From Ligilactobacillus ubinensis (GTDB taxonomy: Bacteria > Bacillota > Bacilli > Lactobacillales > Lactobacillaceae), in NCBI RefSeq assembly GCF_024160875.1, contig NZ_JAIULA010000001.1, positions 165,283 through 229,282 of the forward strand: DNA of 64,000 nucleotides. Direction: 5' to 3'. Shown one piece after another: positions 42,327 to 51,686 of the stretch (position 1 is the stretch's first letter; each line of letters starts with the position of its first letter). The notes beneath the pieces are model-generated. The model worked only from the letters and a program-made list of their open reading frames with translations, did not search any database and had not been told where the DNA came from. Both the position numbers and the translations under genes were made by a program.

Positions 42327-43151
42327 ATGACAAAACAGGAGCAAGAGAAAGCTAAAAAAGACTATTTAGCAGGCATGAAGTATAAAGATATTGCTACCAA
42401 GTATGAAGTGTCTATCAACACCGTCAAATCTTGGAAGAATAGGTATGGGTGGCAAAGGGGCGCACCTGCTAAAAAAAGTATGCACACAAAAATAAAAAAG
42501 GGTGCACACAAAATTACAAAGGTTGCAGTCGAAAAAATAGCAGAGAATGATGAACTGACAGAAAAACGAAAACGTTTCTGTCTTTTTTATTTGCAAAGAT
42601 TTAATGCAACATGGGCGTATCAACAAGCTTATGGGTGCAGTTATGAAGTCGCAATGGTCGAAGGACATAGACTCCTAAGAAATCCTAAGATTAAATCATT
42701 GCTTGCAGAACTAAAGAAACAGCAATCTCAAGAACTTTATGTTGATGCTAATGATATTTTAAAAGGATACCTAAAACAAGCTACGGCGGACGTTACAGAC
42801 GTTTTAGAGTTTAAGATGGTTAAACGGTTGAAGTGGCAGAAGAACTACTCAAAAGATGGAAAATATGGTCCGAAGAGTAATCCTTATGATTATGTTCCTG
42901 TTATTGACCCTGAGACTGGGCAACAAGCTTTTTATTATGAGCACGTTGTTAAATTACACGATAGCAGTAAGATTGATGCTTCTAATATCAAGTCAATCAG
43001 GATCGATAAAGGAGAACCTGTCGTTGAAATGTACGATAAACAGAAAGCTATGAAAGAACTGCTTGAACGATTGCCTAATTTGAATGCTAGCGACAGCCAA
43101 GTTGTTGTTAATGTAAAACTCCCGGAGGTGGATAATAATGCCAGTGATTGA
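42327..43151 (+). CDS. Terminase small subunit
   Basis: This 274-residue protein has an N-terminal helix-turn-helix ([20 protein letters not shown]), a linker, and the classic TerS central block ([27 protein letters not shown] ... [15 protein letters not shown]). It recognises phage DNA for packaging. It overlaps the large subunit gene by 14 bases. Confidence 0.92.
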   Translation: MTKQEQEKAKKDYLAGMKYKDIATKYEVSINTVKSWKNRYGWQRGAPAKKSMHTKIKKGAHKITKVAVEKIAENDELTEKRKRFCLFYLQRFNATWAYQQAYGCSYEVAMVEGHRLLRNPKIKSLLAELKKQQSQELYVDANDILKGYLKQATADVTDVLEFKMVKRLKWQKNYSKDGKYGPKSNPYDYVPVIDPETGQQAFYYEHVVKLHDSSKIDASNIKSIRIDKGEPVVEMYDKQKAMKELLERLPNLNASDSQVVVNVKLPEVDNNASD

Positions 43152-44430
43152 TTTAGATGTTTCTAAAATAGTTAGCCCTGCGTATTATCCATTATTTACT
43201 GCTAGTAACCGTTACTTGGCGTATAAAGGCTCTCGTGGCTCTGGGAAGTCCTACAGCGCAGGAGTTAAGGTTTTATTAGACACAATGATATATCCATACG
43301 CCAATTGGTTAATCGTTCGTCAATATTTTGGAACACATAAAGATTCAACATATGCAACTTTAAAAAGGATTGCTTACTCATTAGGGGTGAGTGATCTTTT
43401 TAAGTTCACGGTTAGCCCTTTAGAAATAACCTACAAACAAACTGGGCAAAAAATATTATTCAGAGGAATGGATGACCCGCTTAAAATTACATCAATTAAT
43501 GTTACAACTGGTTATTTATGTAGAAGCTGGTGGGAAGAAGCATACGAACTTAAATCGCTAGACGCATTCCATACGGTCGAAGAATCAATGCGTGGCGTTT
43601 TGCCTGATAACGGGTTTTATCAATCCATAATCACATTTAATCCTTGGAGTGACAGACACTGGCTTAAAAGTGAGTTCTTTGATGAGAAGACAAAAGATAA
43701 GCGAGCACTAGCATTAACAACAACTTATAAAGATAATGATTATCTTGACAATGATTACATTGAAAGCCTAAAAGATATGCTTGTTCGTAACCCTAATCGC
43801 GCTAGAGTGGCAGTTTTAGGTGAGTGGGGTATAGCGGAAGGACTTGTATTCGACAGTTTATTTGAGCAACGTGATTTCAGTTATGAAGAAATTGCTAATT
43901 TGCCAAAAGCTGTTGGTTTGGATTTTGGTTTTAAACACGATCCAACCGCTGGAGAATTTATGGCTATCGATCAGAAAAACAGAGTTGTTTACGTCTATGA
44001 CGAGTTTTACCAACAAGGAATGCTCACACAACAAATTGCACAAGCGTTAGCGCAGCATAAAGCTATTGGATTGCCAATTATTGCTGATAGTGCAGAGCAA
44101 CGTTTAATTGTTGAGTTATCGCAAGTGTTTGGTGTGCCTAATATCAGACCTGCAGGTAAAGGCAAAGATTCAGTTATCCAAGGTGTTCAATATATGCAGT
44201 CGTACAAATATGTAGTCCATCCACGCGTCAAAGGATTACTCGAAGAATTTAACACATACGTTTATGGAAAAGATAAAGAAGGTAATTGGTTAAACACGCC
44301 AGAAGATGGAAATAACCATGCTGTTGATAGTTTGAGATATGCAATGGAATTATTTATGTTTACGCAACACGGACAGTATATGAGCTATCAAGAAAGACAG
44401 AAAGCTGTTAAAAACTTAGGGCTAATTTAG
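43138..44430 (+). CDS. Terminase large subunit, PBSX family
   Basis: This 430-residue packaging motor has Walker A GSRGSGKS (31-38), an ATPase core with SWWEEAYEL as the Walker B region, and a C-terminal RNase H-like nuclease beginning at [20 protein letters not shown] with a later acidic [15 protein letters not shown]. It cuts and pumps DNA into the prohead. Confidence 0.95.
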   Translation: MPVIDLDVSKIVSPAYYPLFTASNRYLAYKGSRGSGKSYSAGVKVLLDTMIYPYANWLIVRQYFGTHKDSTYATLKRIAYSLGVSDLFKFTVSPLEITYKQTGQKILFRGMDDPLKITSINVTTGYLCRSWWEEAYELKSLDAFHTVEESMRGVLPDNGFYQSIITFNPWSDRHWLKSEFFDEKTKDKRALALTTTYKDNDYLDNDYIESLKDMLVRNPNRARVAVLGEWGIAEGLVFDSLFEQRDFSYEEIANLPKAVGLDFGFKHDPTAGEFMAIDQKNRVVYVYDEFYQQGMLTQQIAQALAQHKAIGLPIIADSAEQRLIVELSQVFGVPNIRPAGKGKDSVIQGVQYMQSYKYVVHPRVKGLLEEFNTYVYGKDKEGNWLNTPEDGNNHAVDSLRYAMELFMFTQHGQYMSYQERQKAVKNLGLI

Positions 44431-44433
44431 GAG

Positions 44434-45993
44434 ATGAAGACAATCAAATTTAAATGGAATATCAAGCAAGCAAATTTAATTTATCAGGAAGATTTAGAGA
44501 AGTTAACGCCTGATAGAATTATGAAATTTATTTCGCACCACTATAATCAGCAAAGACCAAGGTTGCAAATTCTAAATGACTATTATTTAGGCTTCAATAC
44601 TGAAATATTGACAGACAAAGATAGGCGGAAAGAGCATGGCAAAGCTGATTACCGAGCAACACATAGCTATGGAAAGTATATAGCTGATTTTCAAACATCA
44701 TATTCAGTCGGAAATCCAGTCAACGTTAAATTGCCAGTTGAAGAAGATAAAAGATTTGAAGATATAGTAAAAGCTAATAAAGTTGACGCACAAAACTATG
44801 ATTTATTCCTCGATATGACGAGATATGGGCGAGCATATGAGTACATTTATCGGAATACAGATGATATTGAACATATTGTGGTGTTAGACCCACTAGATAC
44901 ATTTATTATTTACTCGCTTGATGTTGACCCACAACCAATCATGGCGGTTAGATATCACCAAATAGAAATTGTTGACGATAATGAGGTATCTAAGATTAAT
45001 TTCGTGCCTGAAATATGGACTGCTAGCGAGCACATTGTTTATAAGCCGACACCAATCGACGGAGTTATGAGTGTTGACAAAGAAGAAACAATTTACGCTT
45101 TTCCAGTGATTGAATATTGGAATAACTCATTTCGTTTAGGTGATTATGAGAATGTTATTCCTTTGATTGATTTGTACGACGCTGCCGAATCAGATACCGC
45201 TAATTACATGACTGATTTAAACGAAGCTATGTTAGTCATTAAAGGTGATATTGATACTTTGATGGACGGTTCAACGTTAATGCAAGGTGTAGATCCAACT
45301 AATAGTGACGCAATGGCCAAACTAGCAAAAGACAAGTTGGACATTCTAAAAGAAATGAAATCAGCTAATTTATTATTGCTGAAATCAGGCATGACCGCTA
45401 CAGGAACACAGACTAGTGTTGACGCTGAATATATCCACAAAGAATATGACGTCAACGGTGCAGAAGCTTATAAAAAGCGGTTATCAAGCGATATTCATAA
45501 ATTTAGCCATACGCCAGATTTAACTGATGAAAACTTTGCTTCAAACGTTTCGGGCGTGGCCATGAAATATAAGTTGCTTGGAACGGTCGAGTTAGCTGCT
45601 ACCAAACGTAGACTATTTGAGAAGGGATTATATACGCGCTATCAAATTATTGCGGAGTTGGAAAAAAAGGCATCGTCTAGCCTTAGTTTTGACCCTAACG
45701 ATATTATTTTTACGTTCAAGGATAATCTTCCGACTGATGATGTTGGTACTATTCAACAGGTCCAATCAGCAGGTGCAACGATACCACAACAGTACCTATA
45801 TCAATTCTTGCCAGGTGTTACTGAAGTTAATAAAATCGTAGAAATGATGCAGAAACAAAAAGATGAGAATGCGGAATATCAGTTAGGCGGTGATTCTGAT
45901 GAACCAGGAGAAGCTGAACAAGATAATTCAGAAGTTCGCGGACAAACAGTATCAAAAGGACGTAAACAACAGTCAGATACGCAAGATAGTTAA
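44434..45993 (+). CDS. Portal protein, SPP1 Gp6-like
   Basis: This 519-residue protein starts with ATG after GGAG and has typical portal sequences (ILNDYYLGFNTEIL, ADYRATHSYGKYIADFQTSYSVGNPV). The acidic Gln/Asp-rich C-terminus is normal. It forms the dodecameric channel for packaging. The next gene starts inside its 3' end. Confidence 0.93.
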   Translation: MKTIKFKWNIKQANLIYQEDLEKLTPDRIMKFISHHYNQQRPRLQILNDYYLGFNTEILTDKDRRKEHGKADYRATHSYGKYIADFQTSYSVGNPVNVKLPVEEDKRFEDIVKANKVDAQNYDLFLDMTRYGRAYEYIYRNTDDIEHIVVLDPLDTFIIYSLDVDPQPIMAVRYHQIEIVDDNEVSKINFVPEIWTASEHIVYKPTPIDGVMSVDKEETIYAFPVIEYWNNSFRLGDYENVIPLIDLYDAAESDTANYMTDLNEAMLVIKGDIDTLMDGSTLMQGVDPTNSDAMAKLAKDKLDILKEMKSANLLLLKSGMTATGTQTSVDAEYIHKEYDVNGAEAYKKRLSSDIHKFSHTPDLTDENFASNVSGVAMKYKLLGTVELAATKRRLFEKGLYTRYQIIAELEKKASSSLSFDPNDIIFTFKDNLPTDDVGTIQQVQSAGATIPQQYLYQFLPGVTEVNKIVEMMQKQKDENAEYQLGGDSDEPGEAEQDNSEVRGQTVSKGRKQQSDTQDS

Positions 45994-46714
45994 TTCTTCA
46001 ATGGATGATTTCTTAGAATTTTGGCATGAGTTTAACGAAGATTTTGAAGACTACACAAAAGCAGATGATTCACGGCTAGCTAATCGAAAACTGAAAGCTA
46101 AATTAGACAAAATTGCTAAAAGCTATGGCATTAAAACCAAAGGAGTGGCTAACAATGATGATTTACTACAGTACGCAACATATGTCCATTCGTCAGCTCT
46201 TGCAAAAGATTTGGTTAAGTATACAGGTGGCGAACTCAATAATGAAGCCGCCGAATCGATAGCAGTTGGAGCAACTGCATATGATGTTAATTTCAAAAAT
46301 AAGTTGAAACAGATTGACGAACTGGTTAATGGTCAAATCGATAAGACGTTATGGAGTGACCGTATATGGTCTAATATGGACGCTCTAAGGTCAGATTTGC
46401 TGAAAGATATGAAACATTCTTTATTGACACATCATAATCCTGTAACACGCACTAGTGAGCTTAGAAAGAGATATTCAGTAGCTAGATATCAAGCTGAAAG
46501 AATATTGAGGACCGAAAGTTCAAGAGTGATGGCTCAATCAGGTATAGATAGTATTCAAAAGGCAGGGTATGAGAAAGTGGTGTGGGTAGCTAATTCTAAA
46601 GCATGTGATGAATGCCAGTCACACATTGGAGAGGTACACACGTTGAAACAAGCGCAGGGCGTACTTCCTTTTCACCCAAATTGTAGGTGTGCTTGGTCAG
46701 CATATGTAGACTAG
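45899..46714 (+). CDS. Minor head protein, SPP1 gp7/MuF-like
   Basis: This 271-residue protein ends in the MuF/gp7 signature: RTESSRVMAQSGIDSIQKAG, CDECQSHIGEVHTL, PFHPNCRCAW, with cysteines and His placed for zinc. It starts within the portal gene (95-base overlap). The start is uncertain: GTG 45890 or ATG 45899. It is a head morphogenesis or ejected protein. Confidence 0.9.
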   Translation: MNQEKLNKIIQKFADKQYQKDVNNSQIRKIVNSSMDDFLEFWHEFNEDFEDYTKADDSRLANRKLKAKLDKIAKSYGIKTKGVANNDDLLQYATYVHSSALAKDLVKYTGGELNNEAAESIAVGATAYDVNFKNKLKQIDELVNGQIDKTLWSDRIWSNMDALRSDLLKDMKHSLLTHHNPVTRTSELRKRYSVARYQAERILRTESSRVMAQSGIDSIQKAGYEKVVWVANSKACDECQSHIGEVHTLKQAQGVLPFHPNCRCAWSAYVD

Positions 46715-46783
46715 AAAGGCTTGGTGGTCTAATATCTCGTAGTTATGCGTTAAATAGCAGATTATTTTAGGAGGAAAAACAAC

Positions 46784-47014
46784 ATGAGTGAATTAAAAGT
46801 TGAAACATCAGAATATGAAGTGGTTGATATTGCTAAACTAACATTAGAAATTGAACAATTAAAACTAGCTTTAGCAACTACAAATAATACGGTTGCACAA
46901 TTGGTTAGTGCTTTGAAATTAAAAGTTGATAAGGACGATATTACAAAACAAATAATTTCACACGAAAGAGTCATTAGTGGAATTATCAATGCAGACAAAA
47001 TAAACTTTAAATAG
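46784..47014 (+). CDS. Small helical phage head-region protein
   Basis: This 76-residue protein, probably coiled-coil (LTLEIEQLKLALATTNNTVAQ), starts after AGGAGG. It lies between MuF-like protein and scaffold. No family is recognised. Confidence 0.6.
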   Translation: MSELKVETSEYEVVDIAKLTLEIEQLKLALATTNNTVAQLVSALKLKVDKDDITKQIISHERVISGIINADKINFK

Positions 47015-47068
47015 CATTTGACCTAAGCAAGTCGCTAAACTGCTTAAAAATCTAAATAGCGTGAAGTG

Positions 47069-47124
47069 ATAGACGTGTGAGCGTGGCTGGACTATGTGTA
47101 GCTGAGTTCTTATAGCACGTCTAT
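47069..47124 (+). other. Hairpin before the scaffold gene
   Basis: ATAGACGTG (47069-47077) pairs perfectly with CACGTCTAT (47116-47124), followed by TTGTTTT. It may be a partial terminator or a processing site that tunes capsid expression. Confidence 0.5.
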
Positions 47125-47150
47125 TTGTTTTGGGCTAAGGAGGACTAATA

Positions 47151-47696
47151 ATGACTGAAAATAACGAAAATGAACAAGTAGAAAACGAACAAGAGGAACA
47201 AGAGCAAGTGACTTTGTCTCAAAAAGAATTGCAGTCAAAACTCGACTCAGAAGCAGATAAGCGTGTAGCCAAGGCACTTGAAAAAGCTAATGCAGAATTT
47301 GAGACAAAACTTCAAGCTAAGTTAGATGAAGCTAAATCAGAGGGCGCTAAGCTAGCTAAAATGAGCGCTTCGGAAAAGGCGGCAGCTGAACAAAAAGCTA
47401 AAGAAGATGCACTCGCTCAACGTGAAGAAGAGCTTAATAAGCGCGAATTATCAGCAAATGTTAAGGACATTTTGAATGAAAAAGGATTGCCTGTTAGTTT
47501 ATCAGATTCATTAGTTGCTTTAGGCGATGCAGACAAGATTAATGACGCAATTGGCATTTTAAGCAAGTCAATTGAGGAACAGGTAAATCAAAAAGTTAAA
47601 GAATCATTGAGAACGGAACAACCAAAAACAGGTTCTACTGTTTTAAAAGATACCACAGATCCATTCCAAAAAATAATGGAAAAATATAAAAAATAA
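47151..47696 (+). CDS. Scaffold protein, DUF4355
   Basis: This 181-residue protein is very Glu/Lys/Ala-rich and coiled-coil throughout, ending in DPFQKIMEKYKK. These are features of DUF4355 scaffold proteins that sit directly before the major capsid gene. AAGGAGG lies upstream. It guides prohead assembly and is then lost. Confidence 0.88.
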   Translation: MTENNENEQVENEQEEQEQVTLSQKELQSKLDSEADKRVAKALEKANAEFETKLQAKLDEAKSEGAKLAKMSASEKAAAEQKAKEDALAQREEELNKRELSANVKDILNEKGLPVSLSDSLVALGDADKINDAIGILSKSIEEQVNQKVKESLRTEQPKTGSTVLKDTTDPFQKIMEKYKK

Positions 47697-47710
47697 GGAG
47701 GTAGTCAAAT

Positions 47711-48847
47711 ATGGCTACAACAAATAATAATCAAATTGCAGTACGCATGTACCAAAAACAGTTTATGCAATTAATGCAGACTGTGTTTCAAGCTCAATCA
47801 GCATTTAGTCCAGCATTTGGAGAATTACAGGCGCATGATGGGGTTCAAAACAAGGATATTGCTTTTTACGTTAAAACTAATGATTTAGCGGTTGTAATCG
47901 GTGAATATTCAACTGACGAGAATACAGCATTCGGTTCAGGAACCGGAAATTCAAGTCGTTTCGGCGAAAGAAAAGAAATTATCTATGCCGATACAGATGT
48001 TCCTTACACATTTGAGTGGGCAATTCATGAAGGGCTAGATCGATATACCGTAAACACAGACTTAGATGCAGCTGTAGCTGACCGGTTAAACTTGCAAGCA
48101 CAAGCTAAAACACGTTTCTTCAACGTTAAGTTGGGTAAAGCGTTAGTCGAAGCCGCAAGCGAAGACTTAGGCTCTGATTTAAGTACTGGCGATAAAATTA
48201 ATGCAGCATTTGAAACTGTTGTTCAAAAGTTTACAGACTTAGAAATCGTAGTACCTGCTCGGGCTTATGTGACTGCTGACATTTACAATGCAATTATTGA
48301 CTATGATAAAGTTACAAACTTCAAAGGTTCAAAAGTAAATATTGATGAGAATGGTATCTTGTCATTCCGTGGAATTACGGTTAACAAAACGCCAGCACGT
48401 TACATGGACGGTAAACAAATTATTTTTGCTCCTGACAATATCGGGCATGCATTTATTGGTATCGTAACGACTCGTACTATTGAATCAGAAGACTTCGATG
48501 GCGTTGCATTACAAGGTGCTGGTAAAGGTGGCACATTCATTCTTGATGATAATAAAGCTGCTATTTTCACCGCTGGAGCAACAGAAGTTACAGGCATTAC
48601 ATTAAGCCAGAAAACAGCTTCAATTAAAGTTGGAGCAACTAAACAAGTAACTGTTTCTGCCGAACCAGCAACGGCATCTAACGCTAGTTCTGTAGTATCT
48701 GCTGCAATATTCGCTTCAAGTGATACAAACGTTGCTACAGTCGCAACAGATGGAACAATCACAGGTGTAGCTGCTGGTACTGCTACAATTACGGCTACAA
48801 GTGGCGATTTCACTGCTACTGTCGCTGTAACCGTAACAGAAGCCTAA
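47711..48847 (+). CDS. Major capsid protein with C-terminal Ig-like (Big_2) domain
   Basis: This 378-residue protein has an HK97-type capsid core of about 295 residues and then an added domain of about 80 residues with ITLSQKTASIKVGATKQVTV ... VATVATDGTITGVAAGTATIT, the bacterial Ig-like group 2 pattern. Such domains decorate the capsid surface and may bind cell-wall sugars. AAGGAGG precedes it; it starts 14 bases after the scaffold gene. Confidence 0.92.
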   Translation: MATTNNNQIAVRMYQKQFMQLMQTVFQAQSAFSPAFGELQAHDGVQNKDIAFYVKTNDLAVVIGEYSTDENTAFGSGTGNSSRFGERKEIIYADTDVPYTFEWAIHEGLDRYTVNTDLDAAVADRLNLQAQAKTRFFNVKLGKALVEAASEDLGSDLSTGDKINAAFETVVQKFTDLEIVVPARAYVTADIYNAIIDYDKVTNFKGSKVNIDENGILSFRGITVNKTPARYMDGKQIIFAPDNIGHAFIGIVTTRTIESEDFDGVALQGAGKGGTFILDDNKAAIFTAGATEVTGITLSQKTASIKVGATKQVTVSAEPATASNASSVVSAAIFASSDTNVATVATDGTITGVAAGTATITATSGDFTATVAVTVTEA

Positions 48848-48914
48848 GTAAATTATTAGTCGCTTAGAGAAATAAACAGTAGCTTATGCGGCGGCTATTA
48901 AAAGAGGTGACATT

Positions 48915-49259
48915 ATGGCAGATATATTATCAAGCGTTAAATTGAGGATAGGCATTAGCGACACGATTCAAGATGATCTCTTAAACGATTTAATCGCTGA
49001 TACGCAAGACAGAGTTATGAGCTATATCAATCAAGATGGTGACACAGGTCTAGTTGCCTTGCCGAATTCAACCGATTGGATAGTTAAAGACGTTGTAATT
49101 AAAATGTACAATCGCATTGGTGATGAAGGCAAAAGTTCAAGCGGCGAAAGTGATATTAGCAACTCGTGGGAATCTATTGATTTATCCGAGTATTCTAATA
49201 GCTTAGATCAATACCGAAAGTCAGGCTTAAGAAAAAGGGCAGGAATGAGGTGGGTATGA
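48915..49259 (+). CDS. Head-tail connector (gp6-like)
   Basis: This 114-residue protein is typical of HK97 gp6/DNA-packaging adaptor proteins: VKLRIGISDTIQDDLLNDLIADTQDRVMSYI. It joins portal and tail. Overlaps the next start. Confidence 0.85.
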   Translation: MADILSSVKLRIGISDTIQDDLLNDLIADTQDRVMSYINQDGDTGLVALPNSTDWIVKDVVIKMYNRIGDEGKSSSGESDISNSWESIDLSEYSNSLDQYRKSGLRKRAGMRWV

Positions 49260-49546
49260 GATATAGCGATAGAATCACACTCATTAGATACTCGCAAGAT
49301 GATGATGGTTTAGGCGACTCACCGACTTCTACTAAAACGGAGAATGTGCCATGCGAACTAATACCTATCACAAACGTTCAAGACTTAGAAAGTTTTGGAT
49401 TGCTATCAGCAAATGCCTATGAAATCCACATCAAAAATAAAATAGCACTGGTTAATAGAGTTAAAATTGATGGAATTGAGTATACGGTTAACAAAACATT
49501 CTTAAATCGCAAATCAACCGTTTTGATTGTTTCTGGAGGTGGTTAA
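49256..49546 (+). CDS. Head closure protein
   Basis: This 96-residue protein begins at the ATG overlapping the upstream TGA, with GAGGTGG upstream. Beta-rich pattern as in phage head-tail stopper proteins (DRITLIRYSQDDDGLGD, CELIPI, VKIDGIEYTV). Position supports the role. Confidence 0.78.
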   Translation: MRYSDRITLIRYSQDDDGLGDSPTSTKTENVPCELIPITNVQDLESFGLLSANAYEIHIKNKIALVNRVKIDGIEYTVNKTFLNRKSTVLIVSGGG

Positions 49547-49927
49547 ATGTCCGGAGCAAGTTTCGATGTTAAATTCGATGGGCTAGAAAAATTATACTCA
49601 CAATTTAGCACAAACAAAGCGCAAGCTAGGACGGCAACTGCTACAGCCATGAAAGCTACGATTGCAAAAGCACAGCAAACATCTCAATCAATAGTGCCGG
49701 TTGACACAGGATATTTAAGGCAAAATATAGTCGTTAAACCTGTTGAAACAAACGGAGATACTGTTTTAGGTGAGTATGTTGCTTCAAAAGCTGATTATGC
49801 GTCATATGTTGAGTATGGAACGTATAAAATGGCTGCACAACCATATATACGCCCAGCTATTGCGGCTGTAAAGCCTTATTTTTACTCACAAGTTAAATTA
49901 GCTTTGCAGAAAGTGGGGAATGATTAA
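49547..49927 (+). CDS. HK97 gp10-like tail-completion protein
   Basis: This 126-residue protein has the gp10 pattern VPVDTGYLRQNI and ASYVEYGTYKMAAQPYIRPA. It sits at the head-tail joint. Tight packing with neighbours (start directly after the previous stop, one-base overlap at the end). Confidence 0.88.
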   Translation: MSGASFDVKFDGLEKLYSQFSTNKAQARTATATAMKATIAKAQQTSQSIVPVDTGYLRQNIVVKPVETNGDTVLGEYVASKADYASYVEYGTYKMAAQPYIRPAIAAVKPYFYSQVKLALQKVGND

Positions 49928-50280
49928 TGAGGTTAGCTGATTTCTATACAGGTATCAAAACGCAGCTAAAAAATGATGGTATAAATGTCATTTTCAGACA
50001 GCCTACAACAAGCGATACATTACCACTCGTTCAAGTAGGTGTTCACACTGATTTAGATCAATCAACTAAATTCGGTTCAGAATTAAATCAGATTGAACAA
50101 CAAATTGATGTATGGACTGAAAATGTGAGTGTAATTGAGTTTGAAGAATATGTAAGACAAGTTAAATTATCGCTTAGCAAATGCGTTAGGTGGGATAGTT
50201 TGACAGTACAAACAATGATAGATGAGAGCATCGGCAGAGATTTACGCCGTGCTCTTTTTTTAATGACAATAACAATTTAG
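49927..50280 (+). CDS. Tail terminator / tail completion protein
   Basis: This 117-residue protein in the usual slot before the major tail protein contains LPLVQVGVHTD and a regular alpha/beta pattern as in tail terminators. It caps the tail tube. Confidence 0.75.
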   Translation: MRLADFYTGIKTQLKNDGINVIFRQPTTSDTLPLVQVGVHTDLDQSTKFGSELNQIEQQIDVWTENVSVIEFEEYVRQVKLSLSKCVRWDSLTVQTMIDESIGRDLRRALFLMTITI

Positions 50281-50292
50281 GAGGAATGCAGA

Positions 50293-50895
50293 ATGGCAGA
50301 TGCAATTAATAACGGCATTGAACTAGTGAAAGATACCCCATACCGCGGGAAAGACGTGTGGTACTTCATTCAATCAACAGATGCAGCAGTTGGTAGCAAA
50401 GCAATCTTACCAGCACACCAAGAATCGGGTGATACATCAATCGAAGGCGATTCACTTGATGAGCAAAGTAAAATGGGGCGTATCGTAGCACCTTCAACGA
50501 ACGAAGATTCTATCGAGGTTACTTCATATATAGTTCCTGGCGATAAAGCGACGGACGTCATCATTAATGCTAAACATGAAGGCAAACAGGTCAAGGTTTG
50601 GCGTGTAATTGTTGATTCTCGCTTAGCTGTTACAGAGGGAGATCATAAAGTTTATCCGGCTATGTTCGGGTACGGAATAGTTGATTCAGCAGATATTTCA
50701 GACGAAGATTCATTCTCTGAAATTGACTGGACAATCAATATTCTTGGAAAATTAGTTGACGGTACATTTCCACTAACTGACGCCCAAACATCGGTGCTAC
50801 AAGAATTATACGATTATGAACGCCCAGGTGAAAAGACCGGTGAGTTTGCTGATACAGCAGATAGCACTACGACTTCGGAAACCACAGGTTCTTAA
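50293..50895 (+). CDS. Major tail protein
   Basis: This 200-residue protein of the siphovirus tail-tube family (GSKAILPAHQESGDTSIEGDSLDEQSK; VWRVIVDSRLA) has a short Thr-rich tail. GGAGGAATG precedes it. It polymerises into the tail tube. Confidence 0.88.
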   Translation: MADAINNGIELVKDTPYRGKDVWYFIQSTDAAVGSKAILPAHQESGDTSIEGDSLDEQSKMGRIVAPSTNEDSIEVTSYIVPGDKATDVIINAKHEGKQVKVWRVIVDSRLAVTEGDHKVYPAMFGYGIVDSADISDEDSFSEIDWTINILGKLVDGTFPLTDAQTSVLQELYDYERPGEKTGEFADTADSTTTSETTGS

Positions 50896-50952
50896 TTAAA
50901 ATAAAGATAGACAGAGACGATAAAAATGAGACGAATTGATGGAGGAAAATAA

Positions 50953-51381
50953 ATGTTAACTTTAAAAATTAAAGGTAAAGAAAAAGATGTGAAGTTCGAT
51001 TATGCTACTTTTTTTAGAGCAAATAAACTTTTTTCAACTAAAAATCCGGAAAACGGAGCTTCTAATAATGATGGCGCAGGGAACATTTGGGTATCGCTAG
51101 TTACTGGAGATGATACTGCAATTTTCAATGCAATCAGCGCACTATTATCAACTGCTAAAGAGGAAGAAATATTAGCTGTTATTGATGAATACGATGGCGA
51201 TATTGCAAGTGATTTAATTGAGGAATTAAAAGAATCGTCTTTTTTCAAGAACGCCGCTCAACGTTGGATGAAATTTACAAAAATGTTCGTGGAGGGCAAA
51301 AAAACGGAGACGGACGACGAGAAAATGGAACTGAAAGTGATGAAGAATACCCTGGAAGAAGTGGAGAAGAGTCTCTCTTAA
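50953..51381 (+). CDS. Tail assembly chaperone, short form (gpG-like)
   Basis: This 142-residue protein lies between the major tail protein and the tape measure gene, the fixed place of the tail assembly chaperone. A seven-A run at 51298-51304 (codons AAA AAA A) lies in its last third, where a -1 slip would fuse it to the next frame. ATTGATGGAGGAAAATAA precedes the start. Confidence 0.85.
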   Translation: MLTLKIKGKEKDVKFDYATFFRANKLFSTKNPENGASNNDGAGNIWVSLVTGDDTAIFNAISALLSTAKEEEILAVIDEYDGDIASDLIEELKESSFFKNAAQRWMKFTKMFVEGKKTETDDEKMELKVMKNTLEEVEKSLS

Positions 51382-51686
51382 TTCGTTTTGCACGCGTTGG
51401 AATATTTGACAGACGGCTTATTATGAGCAGCTATTTTTGGGAAGCTAGAGCACTTATGGAAGGTGCTGTGCTGATGCGTAATGACGAACGTAAACATGCT
51501 TTAGAATTAGCTATCAACATTGCAAATGTTCAAAATGCAAAGAATCCAAAACGTTCTGCAAAATCAGCTGAAAAAGCAATAAACAAGTCAGAAAGACAAA
51601 TAATTCAACGTAAATCATCTAAAGAAAGCAAGCCTAACTTAGAAGCTTTGGCCAGAGTCAACAAATTGTTTGGAGGTGAGGATTAA
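51303..51686 (+). CDS. Tail assembly chaperone, frameshift extension (gpGT-like)
   Basis: This frame is open through to 51686 in the -1 frame relative to the chaperone, with no suitable start codon and ribosome site of its own. After a -1 shift on the A-run it would add 127-128 residues ([10 protein letters not shown]... [20 protein letters not shown] ... NKLFGGED). The conserved arrangement in siphoviruses is a long form made at low ratio that recruits the tape measure. The slippery site C AAA AAA is weaker than the classic heptamer, so the exact place is uncertain. Confidence 0.7.
   Translation, partial: NGDGRRENGTESDEEYPGRSGEESLLIRFARVGIFDRRLIMSSYFWEARALMEGAVLMRNDERKHALELAINIANVQNAKNPKRSAKSAEKAINKSERQIIQRKSSKESKPNLEALARVNKLFGGED

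Noticed and set aside
48400..48813. Long minus-strand frame within the capsid gene
   Set aside because: It mirrors the Ala/Thr/Val-rich plus-strand coding sequence and lacks a start site; it is a shadow frame.
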